64,000 nt of DNA from Lampropedia aestuarii (GCF_004803635.1 NZ_SSWX01000005.1:112348-176347); one strand, 5' to 3'; positions 52,891 to 63,369 are shown, counted from the first letter of the stretch. Notes: generated by a model from the sequence alone, not told the origin. Numbers and translations are program-made.

Positions 52891-53237
52891 TGTGAAGTGG
52901 GCTAGGCCGTCGCTGGTGCAAGCGTGGAAACACCGCACTGGAGGAACGTCCGGACTGCATAGGACAGCGTAGCAGGTAACACCTGCCCACCGTGAGGTGA
53001 GGATTAGAGCAACAGAGACGAGTCTGGCGGGAGTGTCGAAAGATAGACCAGCCGGGGTGAAACGGGCAATCTCTACGCGCAGCAATACCAAATAGGCATG
53101 CGATGAACTGGTTCCGGCGAGCATGCGGGTAGGTAGCACCGAGCTGAGTGGGCGACCCTCAGCCCAGATTAATGGCGGTCACATGGTTGCTTGCAGCCAT
53201 GCACAAAATCCGGCGTATCGGCGCACTTCACACTTTT
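52891..53237 (+). ncRNA. rnpB: RNase P RNA (type A)
   Basis: P1 TGTGAAGTG (52891-52899) pairs with CACTTCACA (53224-53232). Conserved P4-side GGAGGAACGTCCGGAC, GCAGGTAACACCTGC hairpin, GGTGAAACGGG, ACCAAATAGG, and the 3' CCGGCGTATCGG are all visible in order. It matures tRNA 5' ends. TACAAT at 52878 is the minus-10 box. Followed by a strong terminator. Confidence 0.96.
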
Positions 53238-53269
53238 ATTTAATGGCTTGGTTTTTTCTTGGGCCATGC

Positions 53270-53306
53270 AAAAAAGCGCACATTCGCGAGAACGTGCGCT
53301 TTTTTT
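53270..53306. terminator. Bidirectional terminator of rnpB and glcB
   Basis: AAAAAAGCGCAC with GTGCGCTTTTTTT around a 12-nt loop; T-runs on both strands, in the gap between rnpB and the opposing glcB. Confidence 0.92.
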
Positions 53307-53365
53307 GTTGCTCTGACCTTTGCACACCTGCGGCCATTGGACCGCATGTGTGCTGGCAAGTCGTT

Positions 53366-55567
53366 TTAAGCTTGTGCCGCTTTGAACTTCAGGCGCCAGG
53401 CGTGCAGCAAAGGCTCGGTGTAGCCGCTTGGCTGCTCAACGCCTTTGAACACCAGGTCAGTGGCGGCGCGGTAGGCAAACGAGGTCTCGAAGTTGCCCGC
53501 CATTTTCTGGTACAGCGCGTCGCCAGCGTTTTGCTGGTCGACCACTGCGGCCATGCGCTCAAAGGTTTCGCGCACTTGCTGCTCGGTCACCACGCCATGC
53601 ACCAGCCAGTTGGCGATGTGCTGGCTGGAGATACGTAGCGTTGCGCGGTCTTCCATCAGGCCGACGTTGTTGATGTCTGGCACTTTGGAGCAGCCCACGC
53701 CTTGGTCAATCCAGCGCACCACATAGCCCAGGATGCCTTGGATGTTGTTGTCCAGCTCTTGCTGTTTCTCGGCGTCGCTCCATTTGGCTTCTTGCACCAC
53801 AGGGATGGTCAGCAAATCGGCCAGCAGGCTGTCGCGCACGCTTTCGTAGTTGGTTTTAGCCAGCTCTTGCTGCACTTCGCCTACGTTGACTTGGTGGTAG
53901 TGCAGTGCGTGCAGGGTGGCTGCCGTTGGCGAAGGCACCCAGGCAGTATTGGCACCGGCTTTCGGGTGGCCAATTTTTTGCTTGAGCATCTCAGCCATCA
54001 AATCAGGCATGGCCCACATGCCTTTGCCGATTTGAGCGCGACCACGCAGGCCGCAGGACAGGCCAACCAACACGTTGTTTTTCTCGTAAGCGGCAATCCA
54101 GGCGCTGGATTTCATATCGCCTTTGCGGAACACCGGGCCGGCTTGCATGATGGAGTGGATTTCATCGCCAGTGCGGTCCAGGAAGCCGGTGTTGATGAAG
54201 GCCACGCGTGCAGGCGCTTGGGCAATCGCGGCTTTGAGGTTGACCGAGGTGCGGCGCTCTTCGTCCATGATGCCGAGTTTGACGGTGTTCGCTGGCAGGC
54301 CCAGCAGGTTCTCGACCGCGCCGAACAAGGCATTGGCAAAGGCGACTTCGCTCGGGCCGTGCATTTTGGGCTTGACGATGTAGACCGAGCCTTTGCGCGA
54401 GTTGCGGATGCCGTTGGCACCCAGGCCTTTGAGGTCGTGAATCGCAATCGCCGTGGTGATCACCGCATCCATGATGCCTTCAGGAATCTCTTTGCCTTCA
54501 GCGCCCCACAAAATAGCAGGGTTGGTCATCAAGTGGCCGACATTGCGCAGGAACATCAAAGAGCGGCCATGCAACTTGACTTCTTGGCCATTGGCACCGG
54601 TGTAGATGCGGTCGGCGTTGAGTGTACGCGTGAAGGTTTTGCCGCCTTTGGCGACTTCTTCGCTCAGCGTGCCTTTGAGAATGCCCAGCCAGTTCGCGTA
54701 GCCAGCAATCTTGTCTTCGGCATCGACTGCGGCGACCGAGTCTTCCAAGTCCAAAATGGTCGACAAAGCCGCCTCCAGCACCACGTCGCTGATGCCTGCG
54801 GCATCGTCCTTGCCAATCGCAGTGCTGCGGTCGATCTGGATGTCGATGTGCAGGCCGTTGTTGCTCAGCAAAACTGAGCTTGGATTGGCCGCATCTCCGC
54901 GGTAGCCGACGAATTGGGCGGCGTCCTTGAGGCCGGTGCTCAGGCCATTGCCCAGGCTCACGACGAGTTTGCCGCCTTCGATGGCCAAGCCAGTGGCGTC
55001 CTTGTACGAGCCATTGGCCAGTGGGGCGGAGTCGTCCAGGAATTGGCGTGCAAACGCAATGACCTTGGCGCCACGCACTGGGTTGTAGCCTTTGCCGGCT
55101 TCTGCGCCGTCGTCGCTAGCAATGGCATCGGTGCCATACAGCGCGTCGTACAGCGAGCCCCAGCGTGCGTTGGCGGCGTTCAGTGCGTAACGGGCATTCA
55201 GAATCGGCACGACCAGCTGTGGGCCAGCCAGCACGGCCAATTCGTCATCGACGTTGGTGGTTGTGGCTTGTGCGTCAGCCGGGCTTGGCACGATGTAGCC
55301 AATGCCTTCCAAGAAGCTGCGGTAAGCGGCCAGGTCAGTGACTGGGCCAGGGTGGGCTTTGTGCCAGGTATCGAGCTCCGTTTGCAGGCGGTCGCGCTCG
55401 GCCAGCAAGGCGGCATTTTTGGGGGCGTACTCGCTCACCAAGGCATCAAAGCCGCTCCAGAACGCGTCGCTGGCAACACCTGTACCAGGCAGAACTTGTT
55501 CGTCTACGAACGATTTGAGTGAAGTGGCAACCTGCAGGTTGTGGACTTTGGTCCGCTGTGTGCTCAT
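53366..55567 (-). CDS. glcB: Malate synthase G
   Basis: 733 residues, the long (G) isoform. Key segments: [32 protein letters not shown] with catalytic Arg, and [13 protein letters not shown]. It condenses glyoxylate and acetyl-CoA to malate. The start at 55567 has GGAG 9 bp upstream; the frame extends to 55690 without family support. Divergent to a LysR gene. Confidence 0.96.
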   Translation of the reverse strand: MSTQRTKVHNLQVATSLKSFVDEQVLPGTGVASDAFWSGFDALVSEYAPKNAALLAERDRLQTELDTWHKAHPGPVTDLAAYRSFLEGIGYIVPSPADAQATTTNVDDELAVLAGPQLVVPILNARYALNAANARWGSLYDALYGTDAIASDDGAEAGKGYNPVRGAKVIAFARQFLDDSAPLANGSYKDATGLAIEGGKLVVSLGNGLSTGLKDAAQFVGYRGDAANPSSVLLSNNGLHIDIQIDRSTAIGKDDAAGISDVVLEAALSTILDLEDSVAAVDAEDKIAGYANWLGILKGTLSEEVAKGGKTFTRTLNADRIYTGANGQEVKLHGRSLMFLRNVGHLMTNPAILWGAEGKEIPEGIMDAVITTAIAIHDLKGLGANGIRNSRKGSVYIVKPKMHGPSEVAFANALFGAVENLLGLPANTVKLGIMDEERRTSVNLKAAIAQAPARVAFINTGFLDRTGDEIHSIMQAGPVFRKGDMKSSAWIAAYEKNNVLVGLSCGLRGRAQIGKGMWAMPDLMAEMLKQKIGHPKAGANTAWVPSPTAATLHALHYHQVNVGEVQQELAKTNYESVRDSLLADLLTIPVVQEAKWSDAEKQQELDNNIQGILGYVVRWIDQGVGCSKVPDINNVGLMEDRATLRISSQHIANWLVHGVVTEQQVRETFERMAAVVDQQNAGDALYQKMAGNFETSFAYRAATDLVFKGVEQPSGYTEPLLHAWRLKFKAAQA

Positions 55568-55887
55568 AAAACGCTCCGATGCAAAGGAAGTGGGCCCGCG
55601 CCATGTGGCGCTTGAGTCTAAACAATGAATCAAACCAAACCGATAGGTCAGGTTTTTTCTGTAAGTGGCTGTTGCTCTTTTCGATGGCACAAGCGGCTCG
55701 ATTGCGCTTGACCAGCATCCAGAGGGAAGTAGCCATGTCTAGACTATATTAAATATTTTAAAGATGGTAAATAATACAAAAATACAATTACTATTGCGTT
55801 TTAGTAAAAAATAAACCACCCAGACAGCCCTCTTATTGTGAGGCCATCTGCTATGGGTTGTGGCCCTTTAGTGCAATTCCTGGAGCT
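55568..55887. promoter_or_regulatory. AT-rich divergent promoter region of glcB and LysR gene
   Basis: 320 bp, no gene. 55738-55820 is very AT-rich (TATATTAAATATTTTAAA and poly-A stretches) and should hold promoters. No clear operator found. Confidence 0.5.
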
Positions 55888-56865
55888 ATGGACAAATTCA
55901 AAGCCATTGAAACCTTTGTGCGTGTGGCTGCGCAAGGCAGCTTGACCGCAGCGGCAAAAATAGAAGATGTGGTGCCCGCCATTGTCAGCCGCCGCCTGGA
56001 TGCCCTGGAGTCGCTGCTAGGCGTGAAGCTATTGGTGCGCACCACACGGCGCGTCTCGCTGACCCACGAAGGCGCGGCTTTTTTAGAGAGCTGCCAGCGC
56101 TTGTTGGCCGACTGGTCCGATGCCGAGGCCAGCGTCTCTGCTGGCAGCGTCAAGGCCAGTGGGCATTTGCGGCTGACGGCTCCAGCCGGTTTTGGTCGCC
56201 GGCATGTTGCGCCTTTGGTGCCCTTGTTTCGTGATCGCCACCCCGAGGTGCGCATTTCACTCAATCTCAGTGACCGCCTGGTGGATTTGGCCGGTGAGGG
56301 CTATGACTGCGCGGTGCGGGTTGGTGATTTGCCTGATTCGAGTCTGGTCAGCATCCGCCTGGCCGATAACCGCCGCCTCTGCGTGGCTTCGCCAGCGTAT
56401 ATAGCGCGTTTTGGTGTGCCGCTCAAACCAGCCGATTTGGCGCAGCACAACTGCTTAGGGCTTTCTAGCGAAGCCTCGCAAAGCAAGGGCTGGGCGTTTT
56501 CTGTGCAGCAATCCGAGTTGGAGGCCGAGGCACTGGCTGGTAGAGACGCATCACCGTCCAATGTGCATCTGCACCGCCAAAACATGCATGTCAAGCCGCG
56601 TGGCAGTTTGGATTGCACCGATGGCCAGGTCTTGCACGACTGGTGCCTGGCCGGTTATGGCATTGCCTGGCGCAGTACCTGGGAGGTTGAGGCCGATATT
56701 GCCAGCGGCCGGCTGGTGCAGATCCTGGAGGACTTTGCGGCCGCGCCAAACGGCATCTACGCCGTCGTGCCAGAGCGTAAACACATGCCGCTGCGGGTGC
56801 GTTTGTGGATTGATTTTTTGCGCGAGCAATACGAGGTGCCGGGCTTTTGGCAGCGCGAGACTTGA
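55888..56865 (+). CDS. LysR-type regulator, CrgA-like
   Basis: 325 residues. HTH at 1-60 (MDKFKAIETFVRVAAQGSLT, ... SRRLDALESLLGVKLL) and effector domain with RISLNLSDRLVDLAGEGYDC, the AAPNGIYAVVP segment and ERKHMPLRVR. Divergent to glcB, which may be its target; this LysR subgroup more often controls detoxification genes, so the link is weak. GGAG lies close to the ATG. Confidence 0.92.
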   Translation: MDKFKAIETFVRVAAQGSLTAAAKIEDVVPAIVSRRLDALESLLGVKLLVRTTRRVSLTHEGAAFLESCQRLLADWSDAEASVSAGSVKASGHLRLTAPAGFGRRHVAPLVPLFRDRHPEVRISLNLSDRLVDLAGEGYDCAVRVGDLPDSSLVSIRLADNRRLCVASPAYIARFGVPLKPADLAQHNCLGLSSEASQSKGWAFSVQQSELEAEALAGRDASPSNVHLHRQNMHVKPRGSLDCTDGQVLHDWCLAGYGIAWRSTWEVEADIASGRLVQILEDFAAAPNGIYAVVPERKHMPLRVRLWIDFLREQYEVPGFWQRET

Positions 56866-57024
56866 ACCTGGCCAAGTGCCTTCGTGGCGGTGTAGGTACT
56901 TTGGGGCTTTGCGCCTTTGTGAAGAAATCGCCAACGTTGTATTAATCCGTTTTAACCCGTTTTTTTGCACACCAGCGTATCACTGCATGTCATCACCGAT
57001 CTCACTGAGGTTCAAGGAGAAAAC

Positions 57025-58752
57025 ATGCAAGCAAAAAACATCGTGTGCTGGGGCGCGGCCGTGTGTCTGGCACTGTCTGTTGCCGCCTGTGGCCAGCGCC
57101 ATGGCGAGACCGTCAGCCAACAGCCAAGCAATTCAAGCAGCGCGCCTGCGGTGGCGCCAGCGCCGGCGCCGTTGACCAAGCCTGCGCCGACCATGCGCTC
57201 ACCCGCTTCTGAGCCTATGGCGCGCTTTAGCCAAACTGGCAACAGCGTGACTTTGTATGGCTTTGCGGATGTGGCCATTGCGCCCCAGCAACAGATGCGC
57301 GAGCAGTACGCGCAGTTCTCAGGCAACCCCATCAAGCGCAGCACGCAAGAGCCCGTGTCCACGCTGAGTCTGGATGTGGACACTGGCGCGTACAGCAATG
57401 TGCGGCGTTTCATCCAGCAAGGCCAGCTGCCGCCTACCGATGCGGTGCGGGTTGAGGAGCTGATCAATTATTTCTCCTATGACTACGGCCAGGCCCAGGC
57501 TGAACATCCGTTTGCCTTGAGCACCGAGGTTGCGCCCGCGCCTTGGAATGCGGACAAGTTGTTGCTGCGAGTGGGCGTCAAGGCCGTTGAGCGCAACAGC
57601 ATCGACATGCCGCCAGCGAACCTGGTGTTCTTGGTCGATGTGTCGGGTTCGATGGAGGCGCGTGACAAATTGCCGCTGGTGCAGGCCACCTTGAAGCTGC
57701 TGGTGGAGCAACTGCGCCCGCAAGACAAGGTGTCTCTGGTGGTGTATGCCGGGCGCACAGCGGTTGAATTGGAGCCCACCAGCGGCAGCGACAAGCACAA
57801 GATCCTGGCGGCCATTAGCCGCTTGACGGCAGGCGGCGCCACTGCTGGCGCCTCGGCCTTGGAGCTGGCTTACCAGCAAGCGCGCGCAGGCTATATTCCA
57901 GGCGGTATCAACCGCGTGTTGTTGGCCACCGATGGTGACTTCAATGTCGGCGTGACCAGCACCGAGCAGATCAAAAAAATGGTCGAGCGCCAACGCGCTT
58001 CGGGCATTTCCTTGACGACTTTGGGCTTTGGCCAGGGCAATTACAACGAAGCGCTGATGAAGCAAGTGGCCCAAGTCGGCAACGGCAATTACAGCTACAT
58101 CGATTCGCTGCAAGAAGGCCGCAAGGTTTTGGTCGAGGAGTTGTCCGCGACCTTCAATACCGTGGCTGCCGATGTGAAGCTGCAGCTGGAGTTCAACCCC
58201 GACACTGTGGCCGAGTGGCGCTTGATTGGCTATGAAAACCGCCTGCTCAATGAAGCAGATTTTCGCAATGACCAGGTCGATGCCGTTGAAATCGGCGCAG
58301 GCAAAAGCGTGACTGCACTGTATGAAATCACGCTGGTCGGCCAGCCAGGCAGTTTGCCTGGGCGGCGTTACGCCGCAAACCAGCCCCAGGCAGCTGTAGC
58401 GGCGGATGTGCAGCGCCAGCATGAGGGCGAGTTGGGCGAGCTGCGCATCCGCTACAAGCGCCCCGGCCACACCAGTGCGGTGGAGTTGACCGAGGTCATT
58501 GCGGCCAAAACCACAGCACAGACCAGCGCGCAAGCGAGCAGCGATTGGCGCTTTGCCGCAGCGGTCGCGGCATTTGGCCAGCAATTGCGTGGCACCAGCT
58601 ATCTGGGTGAATGGCGCTATGCCGATACCGCCGAACTGGCCAGGTCTGCACTGGGCAGCGATGCGCAGGGCTACCGCCGCAGCTTTGTGCAGTTGGTGGA
58701 GCTGGCGCAAGCCTTGCAGACACCGTTGAGTGCTGGCTCTGCACAGCAGTGA
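57025..58752 (+). CDS. VWA-domain lipoprotein (YfbK-like, DUF3520)
   Basis: 575 residues. Lipobox SVAAC with Cys22, a Ser/Pro/Ala linker, the von Willebrand N-terminal region (PVSTLSLDVDTGAYSNVRR), the MIDAS motif DVSGS at 205-209 and ATDGDFN, then a DUF3520 C-terminal region. Lipid-anchored in the envelope; function unknown. AAGGAG 6 bp before the ATG. Confidence 0.9.
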   Translation: MQAKNIVCWGAAVCLALSVAACGQRHGETVSQQPSNSSSAPAVAPAPAPLTKPAPTMRSPASEPMARFSQTGNSVTLYGFADVAIAPQQQMREQYAQFSGNPIKRSTQEPVSTLSLDVDTGAYSNVRRFIQQGQLPPTDAVRVEELINYFSYDYGQAQAEHPFALSTEVAPAPWNADKLLLRVGVKAVERNSIDMPPANLVFLVDVSGSMEARDKLPLVQATLKLLVEQLRPQDKVSLVVYAGRTAVELEPTSGSDKHKILAAISRLTAGGATAGASALELAYQQARAGYIPGGINRVLLATDGDFNVGVTSTEQIKKMVERQRASGISLTTLGFGQGNYNEALMKQVAQVGNGNYSYIDSLQEGRKVLVEELSATFNTVAADVKLQLEFNPDTVAEWRLIGYENRLLNEADFRNDQVDAVEIGAGKSVTALYEITLVGQPGSLPGRRYAANQPQAAVAADVQRQHEGELGELRIRYKRPGHTSAVELTEVIAAKTTAQTSAQASSDWRFAAAVAAFGQQLRGTSYLGEWRYADTAELARSALGSDAQGYRRSFVQLVELAQALQTPLSAGSAQQ

Positions 58753-58821
58753 GCTCGCATGGAGGGGATAAATCCTGCCGAGTCTTTGCGACACGGCCCA
58801 GTTCACCGACAATGCGCAGCT

Positions 58822-59727
58822 ATGTTTACGCGCAGAGATGTTCCTCCCACCCCCTTGCTGGTCGCTTTTGAGGCCGTGGCACGGCTGTTGAGTTTTACCG
58901 CTGCTGCGGCCGAGCTGCACCTGACGCAAAGTGCTGTCAGCCGCCAAGTGCGTGCTCTTGAAGAGTTTGTTGGCACCGAGCTGTTCATTCGGGAGCGCCA
59001 AGGCGTCAAGCTCAGCGGCGTGGGCCAGGCCTACGCGCAGGAAGTGCGCGAGGCCTTGACGCGGCTGGGCAGTGCGACGCTGGCCTGCAAGACCAACCCG
59101 CAGGGCGGGGTGCTGAATTTGGCGATTTTGCCGACCTTTGGTACGCGTTGGTTGGCGCCGCGCCTGCCTGATTTTTTTCAGAAGCACCCAGGCATCACGC
59201 TGAATCTGAGCACCCGCTTGGCCAAGTTTGACTTTCAGCTGGACCGGCAGGATGCGGCCATCCATTTTGGCCAGGCCGACTGGTCTGGTGCGCAATCGGC
59301 ATTCCTCATGCCCGAGACCATCGTGCCCGCTTGCAGCCCGCAGTTTTTTGCTGCGCATCGGATGGCGCAAGTGAGCGATCTGGCGCATGTGCCGCTATTG
59401 CATTTGAGCTCACGGGCCGATGCCTGGCAGCGCTGGTTTACCGACGAGGGCCATGCCGTCCAGGTACCTTTGGGCGTGCATTTCGACCAATTTGCGACGC
59501 TGGCGCAGGCTGCGGTCGCTGGGATTGGGGTGGCCTTGCTGCCGCGCTTTTTGATTGAGCGCGAGCTGCAACAGGGGGAGCTGGTTTGCGCTGTGCCCAA
59601 TTTACCGGCACTGCAAAGCGTGGGCGCGTATTACCTGGTCTGGCCAGAGCGGCGCGCGCATTTTCCACCCTTGCAGACCTTCAGGAATTGGCTGCAGCAG
59701 CAGGCCCAGCAATTCACCGAGGTCTAG
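58822..59727 (+). CDS. LysR-type regulator, GcvA-like
   Basis: 301 residues. HTH LTQSAVSRQVRALEEFVGTELF, effector domain with LNLAILPTFGTRWLAPRLP and DAAIHFGQADWSG, the GcvA group pattern. It ends 60 bp before the stop of the convergent ThDP enzyme gene, so that gene is not its usual divergent target. Confidence 0.92.
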   Translation: MFTRRDVPPTPLLVAFEAVARLLSFTAAAAELHLTQSAVSRQVRALEEFVGTELFIRERQGVKLSGVGQAYAQEVREALTRLGSATLACKTNPQGGVLNLAILPTFGTRWLAPRLPDFFQKHPGITLNLSTRLAKFDFQLDRQDAAIHFGQADWSGAQSAFLMPETIVPACSPQFFAAHRMAQVSDLAHVPLLHLSSRADAWQRWFTDEGHAVQVPLGVHFDQFATLAQAAVAGIGVALLPRFLIERELQQGELVCAVPNLPALQSVGAYYLVWPERRAHFPPLQTFRNWLQQQAQQFTEV

Positions 59728-59771
59728 TCCGCGCAGCCTTGCCCGTTGGGCTCCAATGCGGCCTGTAAAAA

Positions 59772-59790
59772 GATCGTAAACACGTTTTTA
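59772..59790 (+). repeat. Copy of dispersed motif over the ThDP-enzyme stop
   Basis: GATCGTAAACACGTTTTTA; its last three bases form the minus-strand stop TAA of the ThDP enzyme. Confidence 0.55.
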
Positions 59791-61503
59791 CAAATCCTGC
59801 GCGCTCAAGCGCAGCTCGGGTGTGATTTGCTGCGGGTCGGTGCGCAGCTCCAGCACCGCCAGGCCCTGGTGTTGCTGGGCTCTGGCAAAGGCGGCGGCAA
59901 AATCCTGCGTCTGTGTGACCAGTTCGGCATAAGCACCAAAGGAGCGTGCCAGCGCGCAGTAGTCCGGCCCTTGCAAACGTGTGGCGCTGACGCGGCCCGG
60001 ATAGCGTTTGGCCTGGTGCATGCGGATCGTGCCATACATGCCGTTGTTGACCAGCAGCACAATCAGCTTGGCACCAAACTCTGCTGCAGTGGCCAGCTCT
60101 TGCGGGTACATCATGAAGCAGCCGTCACCTGCGGCACAGACTACGCTGCGCTCTGGGTAGCGCAGCGAGGCGGCAATCGCGGCAGGCAAGCCATAACCCA
60201 TTGCGCCGCAAATCGGTGCCAGTTCGGTTTTGGCTTGGCGATAGCGGTAGAAACGGTGCAGCCATGCGGCGTAGTTGCCGGCGCCATTGGTGACGATGGC
60301 ATCGGCGGCAAGTGCCTCGTTCAAATGCAGTATCGCTTCGCGCAAGTCCACGCCTTGTGGCGCTGCGCTTGCCGTGCTGGGGTTCGTGTCGGTGGGGCGG
60401 CTGCTCCATTCGATGAAGTGCTTGCGTCCGTGCTGCAGCCAGTCGCGCCAACGCTGTGCAGCCGCTTGCACCGTGCCTGCACTGGGTGCTGCCGCAGTCA
60501 GCGCGCTGAGCAATGCCGCCGGTGTGGCGGCTACGGCGATATCGGCTTGGAACACGCGCCCTAATTCGCTGGCATCGACATGGCAATGCACCAGCGTTTG
60601 CTGCGGCTGTGGTGCATGGATGATTTGGTAGTCGGCTGTGGCGGTGTCGGTCAGCCGTGCACCCAGGTTGATCAGCAGGTCGGCGTTGTGCACCATCGCG
60701 CGCACACCACTGTGCATCCCCAGACTCAAGTGCCCGACGTACTGCGGGTGGTTGTTGTCCAATGCATCCTGGCGTCTGAAAGAGCTGGCCAGTGGCAATT
60801 GCCAGTGCTGCACAAACGCGGCCAGTTGTGCGCTGGCCTGTGCATCCCATTGGCTGCCGCCCGCGATGACCAAGGGCTGCTTGGCTTGGCTGAGCAACTG
60901 GACAATGGCCTGTGCGGTGGCGGGCGTGACGCCTACGGGCTCGATCGGCGTGGCTTTGCAGGCGCCGTTGGGCGTGCTCATTTCAAGCATGTCTTCTGGC
61001 AAGACCACCACCACTGGGCCAGGCCGGCCAGAGACGGCGGTCTGGAAGGCGCGTGCGACCAACTCGGCCATGCGGTCAGCATGGTCAATTTCAATGACCA
61101 GCTTGGCGTAGGAGCCAAAGACTTGCTGGTAGTCCATTTCTTGAAACACATCACGGCCTTTGAATCCACTGGTGATCTGGCCGATGAACAATATCATGGG
61201 TGTCGAGTCTTGCTGGGCCACGTGCACCCCAATGCTGGCGTGGGTGGCGCCGGGGCCACGAGTGACCATGCATATGCCAGGCCGGCCGGTGAGCTTGCCA
61301 TCGGCTTCGGCCATATAGGCTGCTGCGCCTTCGTGTTTGCTCACCACCACATCAATGCCGGGGGCATCGTACAACGCATCCAGCACTTCCAAATAGCTCT
61401 CGCCGGGCACGCAAAACACGCGTTCTACGCCGTTCAGGGCCAGCGCATCGACCAGTACGCGGCCAGCACTTTGGGTGGATGAAGAGGTGGGAGGTTGGGT
61501 CAT
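59788..61503 (-). CDS. Thiamine-diphosphate-dependent enzyme, acetolactate-synthase-like
   Basis: 571 residues. N-terminal domain with SKHEGAAAYMAEADG (catalytic Glu), central domain, and C-terminal ThDP motif GDGCFMMYPQELATAAEFG to VNNGMYG. It resembles acetolactate synthase catalytic chains but has no partner subunit gene nearby, so the substrate is open (2-keto acid decarboxylase or carboligase). Divergent to the MocR regulator, which probably controls it. Confidence 0.85.
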   Translation of the reverse strand: MTQPPTSSSTQSAGRVLVDALALNGVERVFCVPGESYLEVLDALYDAPGIDVVVSKHEGAAAYMAEADGKLTGRPGICMVTRGPGATHASIGVHVAQQDSTPMILFIGQITSGFKGRDVFQEMDYQQVFGSYAKLVIEIDHADRMAELVARAFQTAVSGRPGPVVVVLPEDMLEMSTPNGACKATPIEPVGVTPATAQAIVQLLSQAKQPLVIAGGSQWDAQASAQLAAFVQHWQLPLASSFRRQDALDNNHPQYVGHLSLGMHSGVRAMVHNADLLINLGARLTDTATADYQIIHAPQPQQTLVHCHVDASELGRVFQADIAVAATPAALLSALTAAAPSAGTVQAAAQRWRDWLQHGRKHFIEWSSRPTDTNPSTASAAPQGVDLREAILHLNEALAADAIVTNGAGNYAAWLHRFYRYRQAKTELAPICGAMGYGLPAAIAASLRYPERSVVCAAGDGCFMMYPQELATAAEFGAKLIVLLVNNGMYGTIRMHQAKRYPGRVSATRLQGPDYCALARSFGAYAELVTQTQDFAAAFARAQQHQGLAVLELRTDPQQITPELRLSAQDL

Positions 61504-61669
61504 ATCAGTCTGCTCATAAAGTCCATGCCTGAGGGCGCACGGATAAGAAAGTGGGTGCGGTCGAGGAGGGCGCCATCAGCCCATCCGCTTGGGCTGTTTT
61601 TCAGGCGGTGCGAGGCACCATGCTAGGGTTCAGAGTAGGGCTTGGCAAATAACCAATGGTGGCTAACCT

Positions 61670-61684
61670 ATTCCGAATCGGAAT
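61670..61684. promoter_or_regulatory. Palindromic operator candidate
   Basis: ATTCCGA-A-TCGGAAT, perfect 7-1-7 inverted repeat in the 444-bp divergent region 61504-61947. Confidence 0.55.
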
Positions 61685-61723
61685 GATCGGGGTATGTACT
61701 AAGTGTCTGACTGTCTCGCTCAA

Positions 61724-61772
61724 CTGTACCTAAATAGGCTGAAAGTGTCTGTCAGAATGGCCTGTACCTAAA
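61724..61772 (+). promoter_or_regulatory. Direct repeats, likely MocR binding site
   Basis: CTGTACCTAAA occurs at 61724-61734 and again at 61762-61772, 38 bp apart. MocR regulators bind direct repeats in front of divergent genes; this fits the ThDP and mocR genes. Confidence 0.55.
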
Positions 61773-61814
61773 GCGCAGTGCAGAGATTGCGCCATAAAAA
61801 TGACAGGAGACACT

Positions 61815-61928
61815 GTGTTTGAATCAGCGAGGATGTTGGCGCCCAATGCATGCGAGGCCAGTCAGCAGCGTGCTGCAGCCAGCCTTGACCATGCTGCAGC
61901 TGCCGCAGTGCCTGTGCAGTACGTTTGA
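61815..61928 (+). CDS. Possible 37-codon upstream ORF before mocR
   Basis: A GTG-start frame of 37 codons (Ala-rich) with AGGAGA 4 bp before it, ending 19 bp before the mocR ATG. It could be a leader peptide. The same ribosome site could instead serve a TTG at 61819 in the mocR frame. No homologue recognised. Confidence 0.25.
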   Translation: MFESARMLAPNACEASQQRAAASLDHAAAAAVPVQYV

Positions 61929-61947
61929 GACAGCGCCGCACTCTGCC

Positions 61948-63369
61948 ATGCAAAAACCAAGCAAACCGCACAAGCCGCAGCAGCTGTTTGAGATTCTCGC
62001 GCAGCAAATTCTCTCCGGTGTCTACCGTGAGGGTGAGAAGCTGCCGTCGCTGCGCAGTCTGGCGCGCCAAAGCGATGTCAGCAAAAACTCGGTCGTATCG
62101 GCCTTTGAAATGCTGGTCGCACGTGGCCTGGTGGAGCCCAGACGTGGCTCCGGTTTTTATGTCCGTGCGATAGCACCCGATGAGCGCGTGCCGCAAGCTG
62201 CGTCGCAGCAAAAAGTGCATGCGATGAATATTGTCTGGCTGTTGCAAACGCAGCTGGCCGTGCAGCCTGGTCAATTGGCCGTTGGCGATGCCTTTATGCC
62301 GCCTGAGTCGATGGAGAAGCTGCGCATCGACCGCTACTACCCCAAAATTGCGCGCAGCGGCATTCGCTCCATGTCGCGCTATGGCGACCGCCTCGGCTAC
62401 CTGGCTTTGCGGCGCGTGCTGGCGCGCAATTTGACCACCGCCGGCCTGGCCTGTGAGCCAGACCACATCATGCTCACGCATGGGGCTAACGAGGCCATGG
62501 AGTTGCTGGTGCGCTATGGCGTCTCGCAAGGCCATACCGTGTTGACTGACGAGCCCGGCTACTACCCGCTGATTGCCAAGTTGAAAATGGCCAATGCCAA
62601 CGTGGTGGGCATTGAGCGCCAACCCGATGGCCCGTGTTTGCAGGCCCTGGAGCAGGCGATTGTGCGCTGGCGTCCACGGCTGTTTTTCACCCAATCAGCC
62701 ATGCAGAATCCGACCGGTAGTTTTTACTCGGAGACCAAGGCACGGCAAGTCGTGGCCTTGTGTGCAGCGCACAACGTGCTGGTGGTGGACAACGATTCTT
62801 TGAGCGGTTTGTACGACGGCCCAACCAGCAAGCTGGCCCAGACCGACCAGCTGCACAGCACAGTGCACGTAGGCTCGTTTTCAAAAACCATCTCGCCAGC
62901 CTTGCGCGTGGGTTTTTTGGTGGCTGCGCCTGCGCTGGTCGATGCCCTGGCTGATATTCGCACGTTGCTCAATATCAGCAGCGCCGAGTATTGCGAGCGC
63001 ACCGTCGAAGCCATTATTGAAGACCCGAGCTATGAACGCTTTTTGCAACGCCAGCGCAGCGATTTGCGCCGAGCCACGGCAGCGGCGCAAGACAAGCTCA
63101 GGCAATGGGGGGCCGAGGTGTTTTGCGACTACCGGCAGTCGCTGTTTTTATGGGCACGCTTTCCAGAGGCCGACAACAGCCTGGAGCTGGCCAGGGCCTT
63201 GCAAATCGAGAACGTGATGCTGGCGCCGGGCGCGCTGTTCTCGGTCGATTTCTCCCAGCCCAGTGCCTGGAGCCGTTGCAACCCGTTTGCGCTGGCCGAT
63301 CCGCGTTTTGATACCGCCCTACGTGCGGTGCGCAACCGCGTGGCACGCGGGCGCAGCTCGGCTGTTTAA
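61948..63369 (+). CDS. MocR/GntR-family regulator with aminotransferase domain
   Basis: 473 residues from the ATG at 61948. N-terminal GntR winged HTH (about 12-75: YREGEKLPSLRSLARQSDVS, VEPRRGSGFYV), then a fold-type I aminotransferase domain with the PLP Lys313 in SFSKTISPALR. A TTG at 61819 with a ribosome site would add 43 residues not typical for the family. Divergent to the ThDP enzyme and followed by a TRAP transporter gene; likely a substrate-sensing activator of these. Confidence 0.9.
   Translation: MQKPSKPHKPQQLFEILAQQILSGVYREGEKLPSLRSLARQSDVSKNSVVSAFEMLVARGLVEPRRGSGFYVRAIAPDERVPQAASQQKVHAMNIVWLLQTQLAVQPGQLAVGDAFMPPESMEKLRIDRYYPKIARSGIRSMSRYGDRLGYLALRRVLARNLTTAGLACEPDHIMLTHGANEAMELLVRYGVSQGHTVLTDEPGYYPLIAKLKMANANVVGIERQPDGPCLQALEQAIVRWRPRLFFTQSAMQNPTGSFYSETKARQVVALCAAHNVLVVDNDSLSGLYDGPTSKLAQTDQLHSTVHVGSFSKTISPALRVGFLVAAPALVDALADIRTLLNISSAEYCERTVEAIIEDPSYERFLQRQRSDLRRATAAAQDKLRQWGAEVFCDYRQSLFLWARFPEADNSLELARALQIENVMLAPGALFSVDFSQPSAWSRCNPFALADPRFDTALRAVRNRVARGRSSAV

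Noticed and set aside
53702-54877. 391-codon open frame opposite glcB
   Set aside because: Shadow of malate synthase; no homology features.
57319-59388. 689-codon open frame on the minus strand
   Set aside because: It is antisense to the VWA lipoprotein and LysR genes, both with clear families; the frame has no recognisable domain and arises from GC-rich codon use.
59788-61503. ThDP enzyme as sulfoacetaldehyde acetyltransferase (Xsc) of a taurine pathway
   Set aside because: The MocR and TRAP neighbours suggest it, but the N-terminal sequence is of the acetolactate-synthase type rather than Xsc.
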